64,000 nt of DNA from an uncultured Clostridia bacterium (GCA_947589385.1 CANPZW010000004.1:60276-124275), one strand, 5' to 3'; positions 39,029 to 48,686 are shown, counted from the first letter of the stretch. A program made the numbers and translations. Notes: generated by a model not told the origin, from the letters alone.

Positions 39029-41197
39029 ATGTACGCACAGGTTATAGTTGACATAGCCCATAGTCAGGTCGATCGCGTGTTCGAATATTCTTGCCCCGAA
39101 AGCGTTAAGGTGGGCTGCCGCGTTAAAGTGCCTTTCGGCGGCAGAATAATAGACGGCTTCGTAATAAAAATCACGGAAACGTGTTCAGTTTCCGCCGATA
39201 AGGTGAAGCCCATAAACTCGGTCTTTGACGAACTACCCGCGCTCGTTCCCGAATGTTTTTCGCTGATGGAGCGCATTTCTTCGCGTTACCGCGTGCCGAA
39301 AGCCGCCTCTTTAAGGCTGTTCGTTCCGTCGGAAATGCGGCTGGGCAAGGTGCGCGAGGCGTACAAGAATTTCGTGCTGTTAAAGGACGCGGATTTAAAG
39401 CTTATTAAATCCGCCAAAAGGCAGGCGGAAGCCATAGCTTATCTTTCCGAAAACGGAGAATGTGAACTTTCCGTCCTTGCAGAAAAATTCGGAAGGAACG
39501 CCGTGGCGGCTCTCGAAAAAAAAGGCGCGGTGGCGATAGAAAAACGCAGGATAATGCGCACGCCGGAAATGGGTGGGGCAAAAGAAGAACCTAAAATTCT
39601 TACTGCCGCCCAAAAGGAAGCCATAGCTTCCATAGAAAATTCCGATAAATGCGTGCAGCTTATACACGGCGTGACGGGCAGCGGAAAGACGGAAATATAT
39701 CTTAACGTCATAGCCGACCAAATTAAAAAAGGAAAGACGGCGATTTTTCTCGTTCCCGAAATTTCTTTGACCCCGCAGATGCTATCCCAGCTCCGCGCAC
39801 GTTTTAAAGGGGAAGCCGCCATTCTGCACTCGGGACTGTCCGCGGGCGAACGTTTTGACGAATGGTGGAGGCTTCGCTCGGGCGAGGCGAAAATTGCAAT
39901 AGGCGCGCGTAGCGCCGTATTCGCGCCGCTTGAAAACCTGGGCGCAATAATAATAGACGAGGAACACGATTCTTCATACGTTTCTGAATCCTCCCCAAGG
40001 TATTCCACTTTGGATATTGCCCGCTGGCGCGCCGAATACAACGGCTGTAAACTGATTTTAGGCAGTGCGACCCCTTCTGTCGAAAGCTTTTTAAAAGCCG
40101 AAAAGGGGGAATACAATTTAATAACCCTGCCAGAGCGTATAAATAAAAAACCGCTGCCCGAAATAATAATCGCAGATATGCGGCGGGAAGTGAAAAGGGG
40201 TAACAATTCGGCTTTTTCGCTTGCCCTGCGCGAGGAATTGGATTCCACCCTAAAAAGCGGCAACCAGGCGATAATCTTTTTAAACAGGCGGGGATATTCC
40301 CAAACCGTAATCTGCCGCGACTGCGGCTATGTCGCGAAATGCGAAAATTGCGACGTGACCCTTACATACCACAGCGAGGACAACTGTCTTAAATGTCATT
40401 ATTGCGGCGCGCGTTATAAAATGCTCGAAGCCTGCCCAGAATGCGGCGGGCGGCACGTAAGGTACAGCGGCACGGGCACCCAACGTGTGGTGGCGGAACT
40501 GAAAGAGCTTTTCCCCGCCGCCGAAATATTGAGAATGGACAACGATACGGTGTCCGGCAAGGACGGGCACTATAAAATACTTTCCGCGTTTTCACGCCAT
40601 AAGGCGGATATTCTCGTCGGCACACAGATGATAGCCAAGGGGCACGATTTTCCCTCCGTTACCCTTGTGGGGATTTTGGACGCGGACATGAGTTTGCATT
40701 TTTCCGACTACCGCAGCGGTGAGCGTACGTTTCAGCTTATAACTCAGGTTTCGGGCAGGAGCGGAAGAGCGGGGCAGAAGGGCAAGGTCGTGCTTCAAAC
40801 TTACAGCCCCGAAAATTATATCCTGCGTTACGCTATAAATTACGACTACTACGGCTTTTTCAAAAACGAAATAAGCGTGCGCATGGCGACGTCTTTTCCG
40901 CCGTTTTCGCTTATTTGCAGGGTAATGGTTACTTCGGACAGCGATGCTCTCGCCGTCGAAGCCTTGCGCGGCGTGTATTGTTCCGTAGAGGAACTCCGTA
41001 GCCGCAGCCCCGAAAAATTCCTTTTTTTGAACAGAATGCATTCGCCCATAAAGCGTTTGCAGGGCAAATACCGTTACCAGGTTTTAATGCGGCTTACGGA
41101 TTTTGAGTTGGTATCCGCAATTTACGACATAGCCGTGGCAAACACTACTTCCGACGTTCTTTGTTACGTAGAGGAAAATCCGGCAAATCTATCATAA
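39029..41197 (+). CDS. priA: Primosomal protein N' (PriA helicase)
   Basis: 722 residues. An N-terminal 3'-DNA-binding domain, Walker A GVTGSGKTE (about 215), DEEH box (IIIDEEHDSSY), eight zinc-ligand Cys (CRDCGYVAKCENC...CLKCHYCG...CPECGG, about 432-475) and helicase motifs V-VI (QVSGRSGRAG). It restarts stalled replication forks. An ordinary protein with all ATPase residues. No strong ribosome-binding site before the ATG. Confidence 0.97.
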   Translation: MYAQVIVDIAHSQVDRVFEYSCPESVKVGCRVKVPFGGRIIDGFVIKITETCSVSADKVKPINSVFDELPALVPECFSLMERISSRYRVPKAASLRLFVPSEMRLGKVREAYKNFVLLKDADLKLIKSAKRQAEAIAYLSENGECELSVLAEKFGRNAVAALEKKGAVAIEKRRIMRTPEMGGAKEEPKILTAAQKEAIASIENSDKCVQLIHGVTGSGKTEIYLNVIADQIKKGKTAIFLVPEISLTPQMLSQLRARFKGEAAILHSGLSAGERFDEWWRLRSGEAKIAIGARSAVFAPLENLGAIIIDEEHDSSYVSESSPRYSTLDIARWRAEYNGCKLILGSATPSVESFLKAEKGEYNLITLPERINKKPLPEIIIADMRREVKRGNNSAFSLALREELDSTLKSGNQAIIFLNRRGYSQTVICRDCGYVAKCENCDVTLTYHSEDNCLKCHYCGARYKMLEACPECGGRHVRYSGTGTQRVVAELKELFPAAEILRMDNDTVSGKDGHYKILSAFSRHKADILVGTQMIAKGHDFPSVTLVGILDADMSLHFSDYRSGERTFQLITQVSGRSGRAGQKGKVVLQTYSPENYILRYAINYDYYGFFKNEISVRMATSFPPFSLICRVMVTSDSDALAVEALRGVYCSVEELRSRSPEKFLFLNRMHSPIKRLQGKYRYQVLMRLTDFELVSAIYDIAVANTTSDVLCYVEENPANLS

Positions 41198-41255
41198 ATT
41201 TTATGCGGACCGCGCGGCGCGCGGCTTATTGCAAATAATATTATCTGGTGAATTT

Positions 41256-41720
41256 ATGGCACAGCGTTTCGTGGTGCAGGCGGGCGACCCCGTATTACGG
41301 CAGGTCTGCGCGCCAGTAAAAAACTTTAACGGAGAGCTTAATTCTCTGCTCGACGATATGAAAACCACCGTCCGCGCCGAAAACGGCGCGGGACTTGCGG
41401 CGCCGCAGGTGGGCGTTTCCCTGCGCGCGGTTGTTATAGACGTCCAAGAGGGATATTTCGAGTTGATAAATCCCGTAAAAATTTCCGAAAAGGGCGAACA
41501 GCGCGGCGCGGAGGGCTGCCTTTCCGTTAAAGGTAAGCAGGGTACGGTCGTACGTCCCGAAAAGGTAAAGGTCGAATACCGCGACCGCGGCGGCAAAAAA
41601 CACAAACTGACCGCGGAAGGATTTTTTGCGCGCGCCGTCTGCCACGAACTCGACCATCTCGACGGTATTTTATATACCGATAAGGCGGAAGAAGTTTACG
41701 ACCTTCCGCCCGAGGATTGA
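41256..41720 (+). CDS. def: Peptide deformylase
   Basis: 154 residues from ATG 41256; the TTG 27 bases upstream is less likely because homologues begin just before GDPVLR. Motif 1 GAGLAAPQ (44-51), motif 2 EGCLS with the metal Cys (about 86-90) and motif 3 HELDH (about 130-134) form the Fe/Zn site. It removes the formyl group from nascent peptides and, with fmt next, forms a formylation cycle. Confidence 0.95.
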   Translation: MAQRFVVQAGDPVLRQVCAPVKNFNGELNSLLDDMKTTVRAENGAGLAAPQVGVSLRAVVIDVQEGYFELINPVKISEKGEQRGAEGCLSVKGKQGTVVRPEKVKVEYRDRGGKKHKLTAEGFFARAVCHELDHLDGILYTDKAEEVYDLPPED

Positions 41721-41721
41721 T

Positions 41722-42639
41722 ATGAAAATAATCTATGCGGGCTCGCCCGAATTTGCGGTGAAGCCGCTTGAAAGAATTTTAAATTGCGGAAATGCGGAAA
41801 TTACCGCGGTAATAACGCAGCCGGACAAGCCCGTCGGCAGAAAAAAGATATTGACTCCGACGCCCGTTAAAAAATTTGCCCTCGGGCGCGGTTTAAAGGT
41901 GTTCGATTTCGATAAAATCCGCCTGCATGCGTCGGATGTGTCGGCGCTGGGGGCGGACATAATGATTACCTGCGCCTACGGTCAGATTTTACCGCGGGAA
42001 ATTTTGGACTGCTTCAAGGGGGGCGTGTGGAATCTGCACGCCTCGCTTCTTCCCGAATTTCGGGGCGCGTCGCCCGTACAGGCGGCTATCCTTGCGGGAA
42101 AAGAATACACGGGCGTGACGGTTATGAGAACGGAACTTGCGCTCGACAGCGGCGATATACTGCTTGCAAAGAGGCTGAAAATCGGAAATATGACCGCGGG
42201 GGAACTTTCGGCCAAACTTTCCGAGCTCGCCGCGGATTGCGCCGCGGAGACTTTGGATATGCTTGAAAAGGGCGACGTTCGGCTTCTTTTGCAGGACGAA
42301 AGCGCCGCTACGTATTGCAAAAAACTTCAAAAAACCGACTGTAAAATAAATTTTGCGGACGCTGCCGAAGAGGTTATAAGGACAATCAAAGCTTTCAGCC
42401 CCGAGCCTGCGGCTTTCTGTACTTTAAACGGAGCCGTACTGAATATTCTCGACGCCGAAATGGCGGAGGGAAGCGGAAAGGCGGGGGAAGTGCTGCGCGC
42501 GGAAAGGGGCGAAATTGTGGCGGCGTGCGGAAAAAACGCAATACGTATTTTACTTTTACAGCTTGCGGGCGGCAAGGTTATGACCGCGAAGGACTTTTTG
42601 AACGGCAGAAAAATAAAGGCGGGCGACGTACTTGACTAA
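41722..42639 (+). CDS. fmt: Methionyl-tRNA formyltransferase
   Basis: 305 residues from ATG 41722, one base after the def stop; a longer ORF extending into def is not needed. IIYAGSPEFAV, the folate site NLHASLLPEFRGASPVQAAI (Asn, His and Asp catalytic) and TGVTVM are present. It formylates Met-tRNA. The stop overlaps the rsmB TTG start. Confidence 0.95.
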   Translation: MKIIYAGSPEFAVKPLERILNCGNAEITAVITQPDKPVGRKKILTPTPVKKFALGRGLKVFDFDKIRLHASDVSALGADIMITCAYGQILPREILDCFKGGVWNLHASLLPEFRGASPVQAAILAGKEYTGVTVMRTELALDSGDILLAKRLKIGNMTAGELSAKLSELAADCAAETLDMLEKGDVRLLLQDESAATYCKKLQKTDCKINFADAAEEVIRTIKAFSPEPAAFCTLNGAVLNILDAEMAEGSGKAGEVLRAERGEIVAACGKNAIRILLLQLAGGKVMTAKDFLNGRKIKAGDVLD

Positions 42640-43852
42640 TCCGCTTACCGACCCCTATTTGGTGCTTTCCAAGGTTTATAAAGAGGGCGCATATCTGAAA
42701 CAGGCGATATCCTCCGTCCCCATAGAGCCTTTGAATAAGGCGAGAACGGTGAAAATCTGCTACGGAGTTATGGAAAAGGATATTTTTCTCGAAGCCGTAA
42801 TAGCCGAAAACGTTCAAAGGCAGCCCAAGTCGGCTATTAAGATAATACTTAAAATCGCCGTATATATGCTGGAATTTTTGGGCAAACGCGACTATATGGT
42901 CGTAGATTACGCCGTCGAACTCACCAAAAAGACGGGCAAGGAGGGGGCGGCGGGCTTCGTGAACGCCTTTTTGCGCTCCTATAAATTGCCGCGCGTTCCG
43001 GAAAGCGCAGACGCGCGTTTGTCTTTGGAGTACAGCGCGCCCTTGTGGCTTGTAAAAAAGCTTAAAAGAAGTTATAAAGGCGAAGCCGAAAAAATTTTGG
43101 GCGCGGAAAGCTTGGGCGTGTGCGTGCGTTTCGAGCGGAATAGTGAAAAATATCTTGAAAAACCGCATACGGATACGCCTTTTAAGGATGTTTATATATT
43201 CAAAAACTTCACCCGCGACGAGGGCTTTTTTGCGGGGGATTACACTTTTCAGTCGGTGGGCTCGGCGGCGATTTGCAACGCTGTTATGCCCGGGGGAAGC
43301 CTTCTTGACGCGTGCGCGGCGCCCGGCGGCAAATCAGTGCTGTTATCCAAAAAGTTCGAAAGCGTCACTTCGTGCGAGTTGTACGCCCACAGGGCGGCGC
43401 TTATAGAGGAGTATGTCCGCAGAATGGGCGTAAAAAACGTGCGCGTAATGCATACGGACAGCGCGGTTTTCAATCCCGACTTCGAAGAAAAATTCGACGC
43501 CGTTCTGGTTGACGCGCCCTGTTCGGGCACGGGAGTTATAAACGAAAATCCCGACATTAAATTTTTCAGAAAAGAAAGCGACATAGAAAATCTTTCGCGC
43601 GTCCAGCTTGAAATTCTTTTAAACTGCGCCCGTTACGTAAAAACGGGTGGCAGTCTTTACTATTCGACCTGTTCCGTCCTTCCCGAGGAAAACGACAGCG
43701 TGGCATATGAGTTTTTACACGCAAACAGCGGTTTCGAACTTGATATTCCCGATTCCCCGCTCGGGCACGCCGTAACAAAATTCGGTTTGCAGTTTTTGCC
43801 GCACATCTCGCTCGGCGCGGGCTTTTTTTTGACGCGGTTCTTAAAAAAATGA
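42632..43852 (+). CDS. rsmB: 16S rRNA m5C967 methyltransferase RsmB
   Basis: 406 residues from a TTG start that overlaps the fmt stop. An N-terminal NusB-like RNA-binding domain (about 1-130) precedes the Rossmann methyltransferase with DACAAPGGK (226-234), DAPCSG (Cys 297) and STCS (Cys 347), the two cysteines of m5C enzymes. A common placement after fmt. ATGA-type overlap with rlmN downstream. Confidence 0.92.
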   Translation: MTNPLTDPYLVLSKVYKEGAYLKQAISSVPIEPLNKARTVKICYGVMEKDIFLEAVIAENVQRQPKSAIKIILKIAVYMLEFLGKRDYMVVDYAVELTKKTGKEGAAGFVNAFLRSYKLPRVPESADARLSLEYSAPLWLVKKLKRSYKGEAEKILGAESLGVCVRFERNSEKYLEKPHTDTPFKDVYIFKNFTRDEGFFAGDYTFQSVGSAAICNAVMPGGSLLDACAAPGGKSVLLSKKFESVTSCELYAHRAALIEEYVRRMGVKNVRVMHTDSAVFNPDFEEKFDAVLVDAPCSGTGVINENPDIKFFRKESDIENLSRVQLEILLNCARYVKTGGSLYYSTCSVLPEENDSVAYEFLHANSGFELDIPDSPLGHAVTKFGLQFLPHISLGAGFFLTRFLKK

Positions 43853-44889
43853 AAAAGATATTGCAGGATTTATCCTTTGAACAACTTAAATCACTTGTAT
43901 CCGAACTCGGCGGAAAGTCTTTCAGGGCTAAGCAGCTTTACGATGGGCTGACGCGCGGCAAAAGCATTTCGCGGATAAATATCGACCCTACGCTGCGCAG
44001 CCGGCTTCTGGAAGAATATGAGGACGAGCCCGTCAAGATAGAGCAAGTTTTCACTTCTTCCGACGGCACGGAAAAATATCTTTTCCGACTTGCCGACGGA
44101 AATATAATAGAGGGCGTGTTAATGAAGTACAAATACGGCAATACGCAGTGCGTTTCAACGCAGGTCGGATGCCGTATGGGCTGTAAATTCTGCGCAAGCA
44201 CGTTGGGAGGGCTTATCCGCAATCTATCCGCGGGGGAAATTCTGTCCCAGGTACTCGTCGTGAACGCCATGCACGAAAAAGGCAGGGAAAGGGGAGTAAC
44301 AAACATCGTTTTAATGGGCAGCGGCGAGCCTTTGGATAACTTTGAAAACACCGTAAATTTTTTAAAAAACGTCACTGCGGAAGGGGGAATAAACGTTTCG
44401 GCGCGCAACATTTCTCTTTCCACCTGCGGGCTTGTGCCGCAGATGTACAAGCTTGCCGATATGAATATTCCCGTCAACCTTACCGTATCGCTGCACAGCC
44501 CTACGGACGAGGGGCGCAGGCGTACGATGCCCATTGCCAATAAGTATTCGATTGAAGAAATTCTTAAAGCGTGCGAATACTACTTCCGAAAGACGGGGCG
44601 GCGGTATATCTTCGAATATTCGCTTATTTCTGGGGAAAATTGCGATAAGGCGCACGCCGAACGGCTTATATCGCTTTTGAAAGGCAAGCCCTGCCATGTC
44701 AATCTTATAAGACTTAACGAAGTCAAGGAAAGGGAGCTTAAAGGCATTTCGGAAAAGGAAGCCTACCGATTTTTGGGGCTTTTGGAAAAGGGCGGACTTT
44801 CGGCTACCCTACGCAGGACGATAGGCGCGGATATAGGCGGCGCATGCGGTCAGCTTCGGGCGGGCTATTTAAAGAAAAACGAGGAGTAA
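43849..44889 (+). CDS. rlmN: 23S rRNA/tRNA m2A methyltransferase RlmN (radical SAM)
   Basis: 346 residues. The 4Fe-4S cluster motif C108-x3-C112-x2-C115 (CRMGCKFC), GSGEPLDN, and a conserved C-terminal Cys (IGADIGGACGQL, the transient methyl-carrier Cys) are all present. It methylates A2503 of 23S rRNA and A37 of tRNAs. In Bacillus prpC, prkC and rsgA follow; here rpe comes directly, so the three are missing from this place. Confidence 0.95.
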   Translation: MKKILQDLSFEQLKSLVSELGGKSFRAKQLYDGLTRGKSISRINIDPTLRSRLLEEYEDEPVKIEQVFTSSDGTEKYLFRLADGNIIEGVLMKYKYGNTQCVSTQVGCRMGCKFCASTLGGLIRNLSAGEILSQVLVVNAMHEKGRERGVTNIVLMGSGEPLDNFENTVNFLKNVTAEGGINVSARNISLSTCGLVPQMYKLADMNIPVNLTVSLHSPTDEGRRRTMPIANKYSIEEILKACEYYFRKTGRRYIFEYSLISGENCDKAHAERLISLLKGKPCHVNLIRLNEVKERELKGISEKEAYRFLGLLEKGGLSATLRRTIGADIGGACGQLRAGYLKKNEE

Positions 44890-44892
44890 ATT

Positions 44893-45558
44893 ATGCAGAC
44901 TAAAATCGCACCTTCCATACTTTCGGCAGACTTTTCCGAAATGGGTAAGGCAATAAAAATGGCGGAGGCGGCGGGCGCAGACCTTATCCACTGCGACGTA
45001 ATGGACGGAAGCTTTGTGGAGCCGATAACTTTCGGCGGGCAAATGGTAAAAAATATACGTCCGCTTACGAAACTTCCGCTGGACTGTCACCTTATGATTG
45101 AGCATCCGAAAACGCAGATAAAATTTTTCGCCGAAGCGGGCGCGGACATCATAACCGTACACTATAAGGCTTGCCGAAAGATTTCAGAGACCTATCTTAA
45201 AGAGACGCTGGAACTTATAAAAAGTTTCGGCGTGAAGTGCGGCGCGGTAGTGAATCCCGATGTGCCCGTGGAGAACATTTTCGGCGTGTTCCCTCTGTGC
45301 GATATGGTGCTTTTGATGAGCGTTTATCCCGGTTACGGCGGACAGAAATTCATTCCCGAAACGCTTGAAAAAGTAAAAAGGGCGCGCGCCTACGCCGTAA
45401 AATGCGGCAGACCGGAGATGGATATAGAAATCGACGGCGGCGTAACGGAGGAAAACGCGCCGCTTATACGCGCTGCGGGCGCGAACGTGCTGGTTGCGGG
45501 CTCGGCGGTATTCCGTTCGGACAATCCCGCAAAAACCATAGAGGCGTTGAAAGGATGA
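44893..45558 (+). CDS. rpe: Ribulose-phosphate 3-epimerase
   Basis: 221 residues of TIM barrel. APSILSADFSEMG, the metal and catalytic residues in HCDVMDGSFVEP (Asp), DCHLMIEHP (His) and IDGGVTEENA (Asp) are all there. It interconverts ribulose 5-phosphate and xylulose 5-phosphate. Three bases after rlmN; its stop overlaps thiN (ATGA). Confidence 0.96.
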   Translation: MQTKIAPSILSADFSEMGKAIKMAEAAGADLIHCDVMDGSFVEPITFGGQMVKNIRPLTKLPLDCHLMIEHPKTQIKFFAEAGADIITVHYKACRKISETYLKETLELIKSFGVKCGAVVNPDVPVENIFGVFPLCDMVLLMSVYPGYGGQKFIPETLEKVKRARAYAVKCGRPEMDIEIDGGVTEENAPLIRAAGANVLVAGSAVFRSDNPAKTIEALKG

Positions 45559-46157
45559 GGGGCATACTTTTATTGAACGGCGACCCTTATACGGGCGAAA
45601 TATCTGACGGCGGCGCTTTGGTCTATTGCTGTGACGGCGCTTACAAATGGGCGCGCGGCAGGGTGCGTATCGATAAAAACATAGGTGATTTCGACAGCCT
45701 CGACGTATTGCCCGAGCCTCCGCCCGAGGAAATTTATCCTTCCGAAAAGGACTATACGGACGGCGAAATTGCACTTGGAAAGCTAATAAGCGCGGGCGCG
45801 GACGAAATAGAAATTTACGGCGGCGGCGGGGGCAGGGAGGACCATTTCCTCGGCAACTTACAGCTTTTGTATTCGGCGTACAGCCGCGGCGTTAAATGCA
45901 CGATGATAACGGACAGGTCTTTTATTTTCCCCGCAAGCGGAAAAATCTTACTCGGCAAATACTTCGGCAAAACCCTGTCGGTGTTACCTTTCGGCGGCGA
46001 GTTGCGTATAATGGACTATATGGGATTGAAATATCCGTATCCGCCCGCCCTGCATTACGGCGAGTGCCGCGGAATTTCCAACATCGTGCAAAGCGAGAAT
46101 GCATTTCTTGAAACGGACGGCGTTGCCCTTATAATAGTCAATAAGGGGGAAGTATGA
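45555..46157 (+). CDS. thiN: Thiamine pyrophosphokinase
   Basis: 200 residues from ATG 45555, overlapping the rpe stop; the longer ORF that begins inside rpe is a frame artefact. ILLLNGDPY, CCDGAYKWA, GDFDSLD and EKDYTDGEIAL are the catalytic acidic motifs of the family. It turns thiamine into thiamine diphosphate. rpe-thiN-spoVM matches Bacillus order; the stop overlaps the spoVM-like ORF. Confidence 0.93.
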   Translation: MRGILLLNGDPYTGEISDGGALVYCCDGAYKWARGRVRIDKNIGDFDSLDVLPEPPPEEIYPSEKDYTDGEIALGKLISAGADEIEIYGGGGGREDHFLGNLQLLYSAYSRGVKCTMITDRSFIFPASGKILLGKYFGKTLSVLPFGGELRIMDYMGLKYPYPPALHYGECRGISNIVQSENAFLETDGVALIIVNKGEV

Positions 46158-46222
46158 CGATAATCTGCATCAGACCGCCCAAGCCCGTGCGCAAAATTTT
46201 AAAGCTCGTCTGCCGCAAATGA
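46154..46222 (+). CDS. spoVM: SpoVM-like spore morphogenesis peptide
   Basis: 22 residues, amphipathic and basic, with ATGA overlaps to both thiN upstream and the peptidase downstream. Position by position it keeps what matters in Bacillus SpoVM: I6, a basic residue at 7, P9 and K10, then an amphipathic helix (VRKILKL). SpoVM (26 residues) marks the forespore membrane by sensing curvature and anchors SpoIVA for spore coat assembly. GGGGGAAG lies before the ATG. The gene sits at the same locus as spoVM in Bacillus. Confidence 0.7.
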   Translation: MTIICIRPPKPVRKILKLVCRK

Positions 46223-47112
46223 GGGTAGATATTCATTGCGATTCGCTTACGGCTGCGCCGGATTTCGGCGGACAGCTGAACTTGAAAAATCTCCGGAAGG
46301 AACGCGCTTTTCAGTGCTTTGCAGCATTTACGGAAGATGAAAACGCCGCGGCTTATGCCGCGGCTGTACGTTTATTTAAAAGCGTGTTTACTCCCGAAAA
46401 AGGCTTTATGCCCGTAAGGCGTTTTGCCGACGTTATCTATGCGCAAAAAAAGGGGCTTGCCTGTTGCGCGCTGACCTGCGAAAATATCGGGTTTACGGGC
46501 GGCAAGTACGAAAATATCCGCCGTTTGAAAGAGGACGGGGTAATAATGGCTTCCCTTGTGTGGAATAAGGAAAATTCGCTTGCATACCCAAACGTGCGCG
46601 CGGACGGCGAAATGGAAAGACGCGGTTTGAAAAAAGAGGGCGCGTCAGCCCTTAATGCGCTGGACGAGCTGAAAATAATCGCGGACATATCGCATCTTTC
46701 GGACGGCGGCGCGGCTCAGATTTTGCGCAGCAGAAAGATACCCGTAGTAGCCAGCCATTCGGATTGCAGGTCGGTTTTAAAAAACGCTCGGAATCTTACG
46801 GATTTGCAGCTGAAAAGAATTGCCGACTGCGGGGGCGTTGTCGGCGTGAATTTTTACGGAAAATTTTTGGGCGGCGACGGCGGAAAAGCCGCCGTCGCCG
46901 CCCACTTGAAACATATATTAAAAGTAGCGGGAGAGGATACGCCCGCTTTCGGAAGCGATTGGGACGGCACGCCCCGCGGCGGCGTAAAAATAACTCCTGA
47001 CGATATGCCCGCGCTTGCGGAATATCTGAAATCGGAAGGTTTTTCTTCTGCCTTGCTCGAAAAAATTTTTTATAAGAATTTTCTCAGGGTTTTCAAAGAG
47101 GTATGCGGCTGA
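46219..47112 (+). CDS. Membrane dipeptidase family (M19) hydrolase
   Basis: 297 residues of the renal dipeptidase-like TIM-barrel family. Zinc ligands are seen as H6xD8 (IHCDS), ADISHLS, ASHSDCR and FGSDWDG. It lacks a signal peptide, so it is probably cytosolic. In Firmicutes such enzymes may cleave D-amino-acid dipeptides or act during sporulation. It overlaps the spoVM-like ORF by 4 bases, placing it in the same operon. Confidence 0.85.
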   Translation: MRVDIHCDSLTAAPDFGGQLNLKNLRKERAFQCFAAFTEDENAAAYAAAVRLFKSVFTPEKGFMPVRRFADVIYAQKKGLACCALTCENIGFTGGKYENIRRLKEDGVIMASLVWNKENSLAYPNVRADGEMERRGLKKEGASALNALDELKIIADISHLSDGGAAQILRSRKIPVVASHSDCRSVLKNARNLTDLQLKRIADCGGVVGVNFYGKFLGGDGGKAAVAAHLKHILKVAGEDTPAFGSDWDGTPRGGVKITPDDMPALAEYLKSEGFSSALLEKIFYKNFLRVFKEVCG

Positions 47113-47156
47113 CTTTTCCGCTTGCAATTTGACTGAGGGTATGCTAAAATTTACTT

Positions 47157-48188
47157 ATGAAAAAATTTGCCGCTTTGGTTACGGCGTTTGCCGCCGCGTT
47201 TTTATGCCTGCCTTTCTTTTCGGGCTGTTCCGCGGGGATAGGCTATACTCTCGAAAGTGCTGAGGACGGTTCGCGTTACTACGTGGCACGCGCTTCGGGC
47301 TATACAAGTTTTATGTCGGGCGAGCTTGAAATTCCCGCGGAATACGGCGAGGGAGAGGAGAAATTCCCCGTAAAAGCCATAGCCGCGCAGGGTTTTTCGG
47401 GTACGAAGCTTAAAAAAATCACAATACCCGCCTCGGTGGAGACAATAGGCGTCGCCGCTTTCTCCTATAACAATTTGCTTGAAGAAGTTACCTTTGCCGA
47501 AGGCAGTAAAATAAAGGAGATAGGCTGGGGCGCTTTCGGCTACTGCCGCTCGCTGGCGGCGGTAAACATTCCCGAAACGGTTGAAACGGTTGACGGAATG
47601 GCGTTCGCCTATTGCGAATCGCTTGAAACTTTGGATTTGCCGGACGGGCTGAAAAATATAAATTTCCGCGCGTTTGAGGGCTGTTCCGCGCTTGAAGAGA
47701 TAATTTTGCCGCAAAACCTTCTCCAAATCGGCGCGTATGCCTTTTATAATTGCACTTCGCTCGGCGGAATAGTTCTGCCCGACAGCCTTATGGACGAAGT
47801 CTCGGAGAACGGTGAAATTTCGCCTGCGGTGGGCTTCGCCGCGTTCCATACCTGCACTTCGCTGAAATACGCGGCGGTGGGCGCGGGAATCGTCTCCATA
47901 GAGGAGGGCGTTTTCGGCTATTGTACGTCGCTGGATAGGGTGTATCTTCCCGCCGGGCTGAAAAGGATAAAGGGCGCGCTGTTTTCAAACGATGGCGCTT
48001 TCGTTTGCGGGCACGCTTTCCATAACGACGGCGCGCTTGCGGAAGTGCATTTTGCGGGCGGCGAAGAGGAATGGGCGGCGGTTGAAATCGACGACGTTCC
48101 CTATTCGGGCGGAAGCACGGAATTTAACAACGGCGCGCTTAAAAGGGCGCGTAAAATTTTCAATTCGGCTTTTGCCGATAAACCGTAA
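47157..48188 (+). CDS. Lipoprotein with BspA-type leucine-rich repeats
   Basis: 343 residues. The signal peptide KKFAALVTAFAAAFLCLPFF ends in the lipobox FSGC (Cys about 24). From about residue 65 there are roughly nine LRR_5 repeats of form L--I-IP--V--IG--AF--C-SL--V--. Such proteins bind host or cell-surface partners in gut bacteria. 45 bases separate it from the peptidase; a strong terminator follows. Confidence 0.88.
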   Translation: MKKFAALVTAFAAAFLCLPFFSGCSAGIGYTLESAEDGSRYYVARASGYTSFMSGELEIPAEYGEGEEKFPVKAIAAQGFSGTKLKKITIPASVETIGVAAFSYNNLLEEVTFAEGSKIKEIGWGAFGYCRSLAAVNIPETVETVDGMAFAYCESLETLDLPDGLKNINFRAFEGCSALEEIILPQNLLQIGAYAFYNCTSLGGIVLPDSLMDEVSENGEISPAVGFAAFHTCTSLKYAAVGAGIVSIEEGVFGYCTSLDRVYLPAGLKRIKGALFSNDGAFVCGHAFHNDGALAEVHFAGGEEEWAAVEIDDVPYSGGSTEFNNGALKRARKIFNSAFADKP

Positions 48189-48215
48189 TTTGCAATTTGT
48201 ATTGAAAAAGATAAA

Positions 48216-48248
48216 GTAAAGCGGCGCGGAATATCCGCGCCGCTTTAC
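48216..48248. terminator. Bidirectional terminator between lipoprotein and rpmB
   Basis: Perfect 15-bp stem GTAAAGCGGCGCGGA / TCCGCGCCGCTTTAC. Confidence 0.8.
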
Positions 48249-48290
48249 AATCCCAAAAAAATATTAACTTAGGAGACCTTATATTATGAA

Positions 48291-48473
48291 CTAGGCTCTT
48301 TCTACTGTTTTTAAGCACCTGGTGCAGACGTAACCCGTAACGGTTTTTCCGCCTACCACGTAAGAAACTTTCTGGACGTTTGCCTTAAAGGTTCTTCTCG
48401 TCCTTCTTTTGGAGTGGCTTACGTTGTTTCCCGATGTCTGACCCTTTCCGCATACTTCGCAAACTCGCGACAT
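48291..48473 (-). CDS. rpmB: 50S ribosomal protein L28, zinc form
   Basis: 60 residues. CEVCGKG at the start and CTRCLKT near the end supply the CxxC pairs of the zinc-binding L28 variant; [17 protein letters not shown] is the L28 core. A C+ variant is regulated in some bacteria by zinc status, but no Zur box is evident. It is transcribed alone from a promoter at 48564-48536, opposite to the asp23 gene. Confidence 0.96.
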   Translation of the reverse strand: MSRVCEVCGKGQTSGNNVSHSKRRTRRTFKANVQKVSYVVGGKTVTGYVCTRCLKTVERA

Positions 48474-48535
48474 ATTATTATACCTCCGTGGGTTAAATTC
48501 GTTAAAAATAAAGCCGTTTTTTCACGACCTATATA

Positions 48536-48564
48536 AATATAACATGCAATTTAAAAAAAATCAA
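48536..48564 (-). promoter_or_regulatory. Promoter of rpmB
   Basis: Minus strand TTGATT (48564-48559), 17 bases, TATATT (48541-48536). Confidence 0.6.
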
Positions 48565-48657
48565 TCAAAAAACAACTCAAAGTTTTATTTTTTTGTATGT
48601 TTTACAAAATAATTAAAAGCAAAATTAAACGAAATAGATTAAATTGTCGGGAAACAC

Positions 48658-48686
48658 TTGCAAATTGAATTGAAATGGTATAAAAT
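48658..48686 (+). promoter_or_regulatory. Promoter of the asp23-fakA genes
   Basis: TTGCAA (48658-48663), 17 bases, TAAAAT (48681-48686), with a GGACAGGAG ribosome-binding site before the ATG at 48708. Confidence 0.7.
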
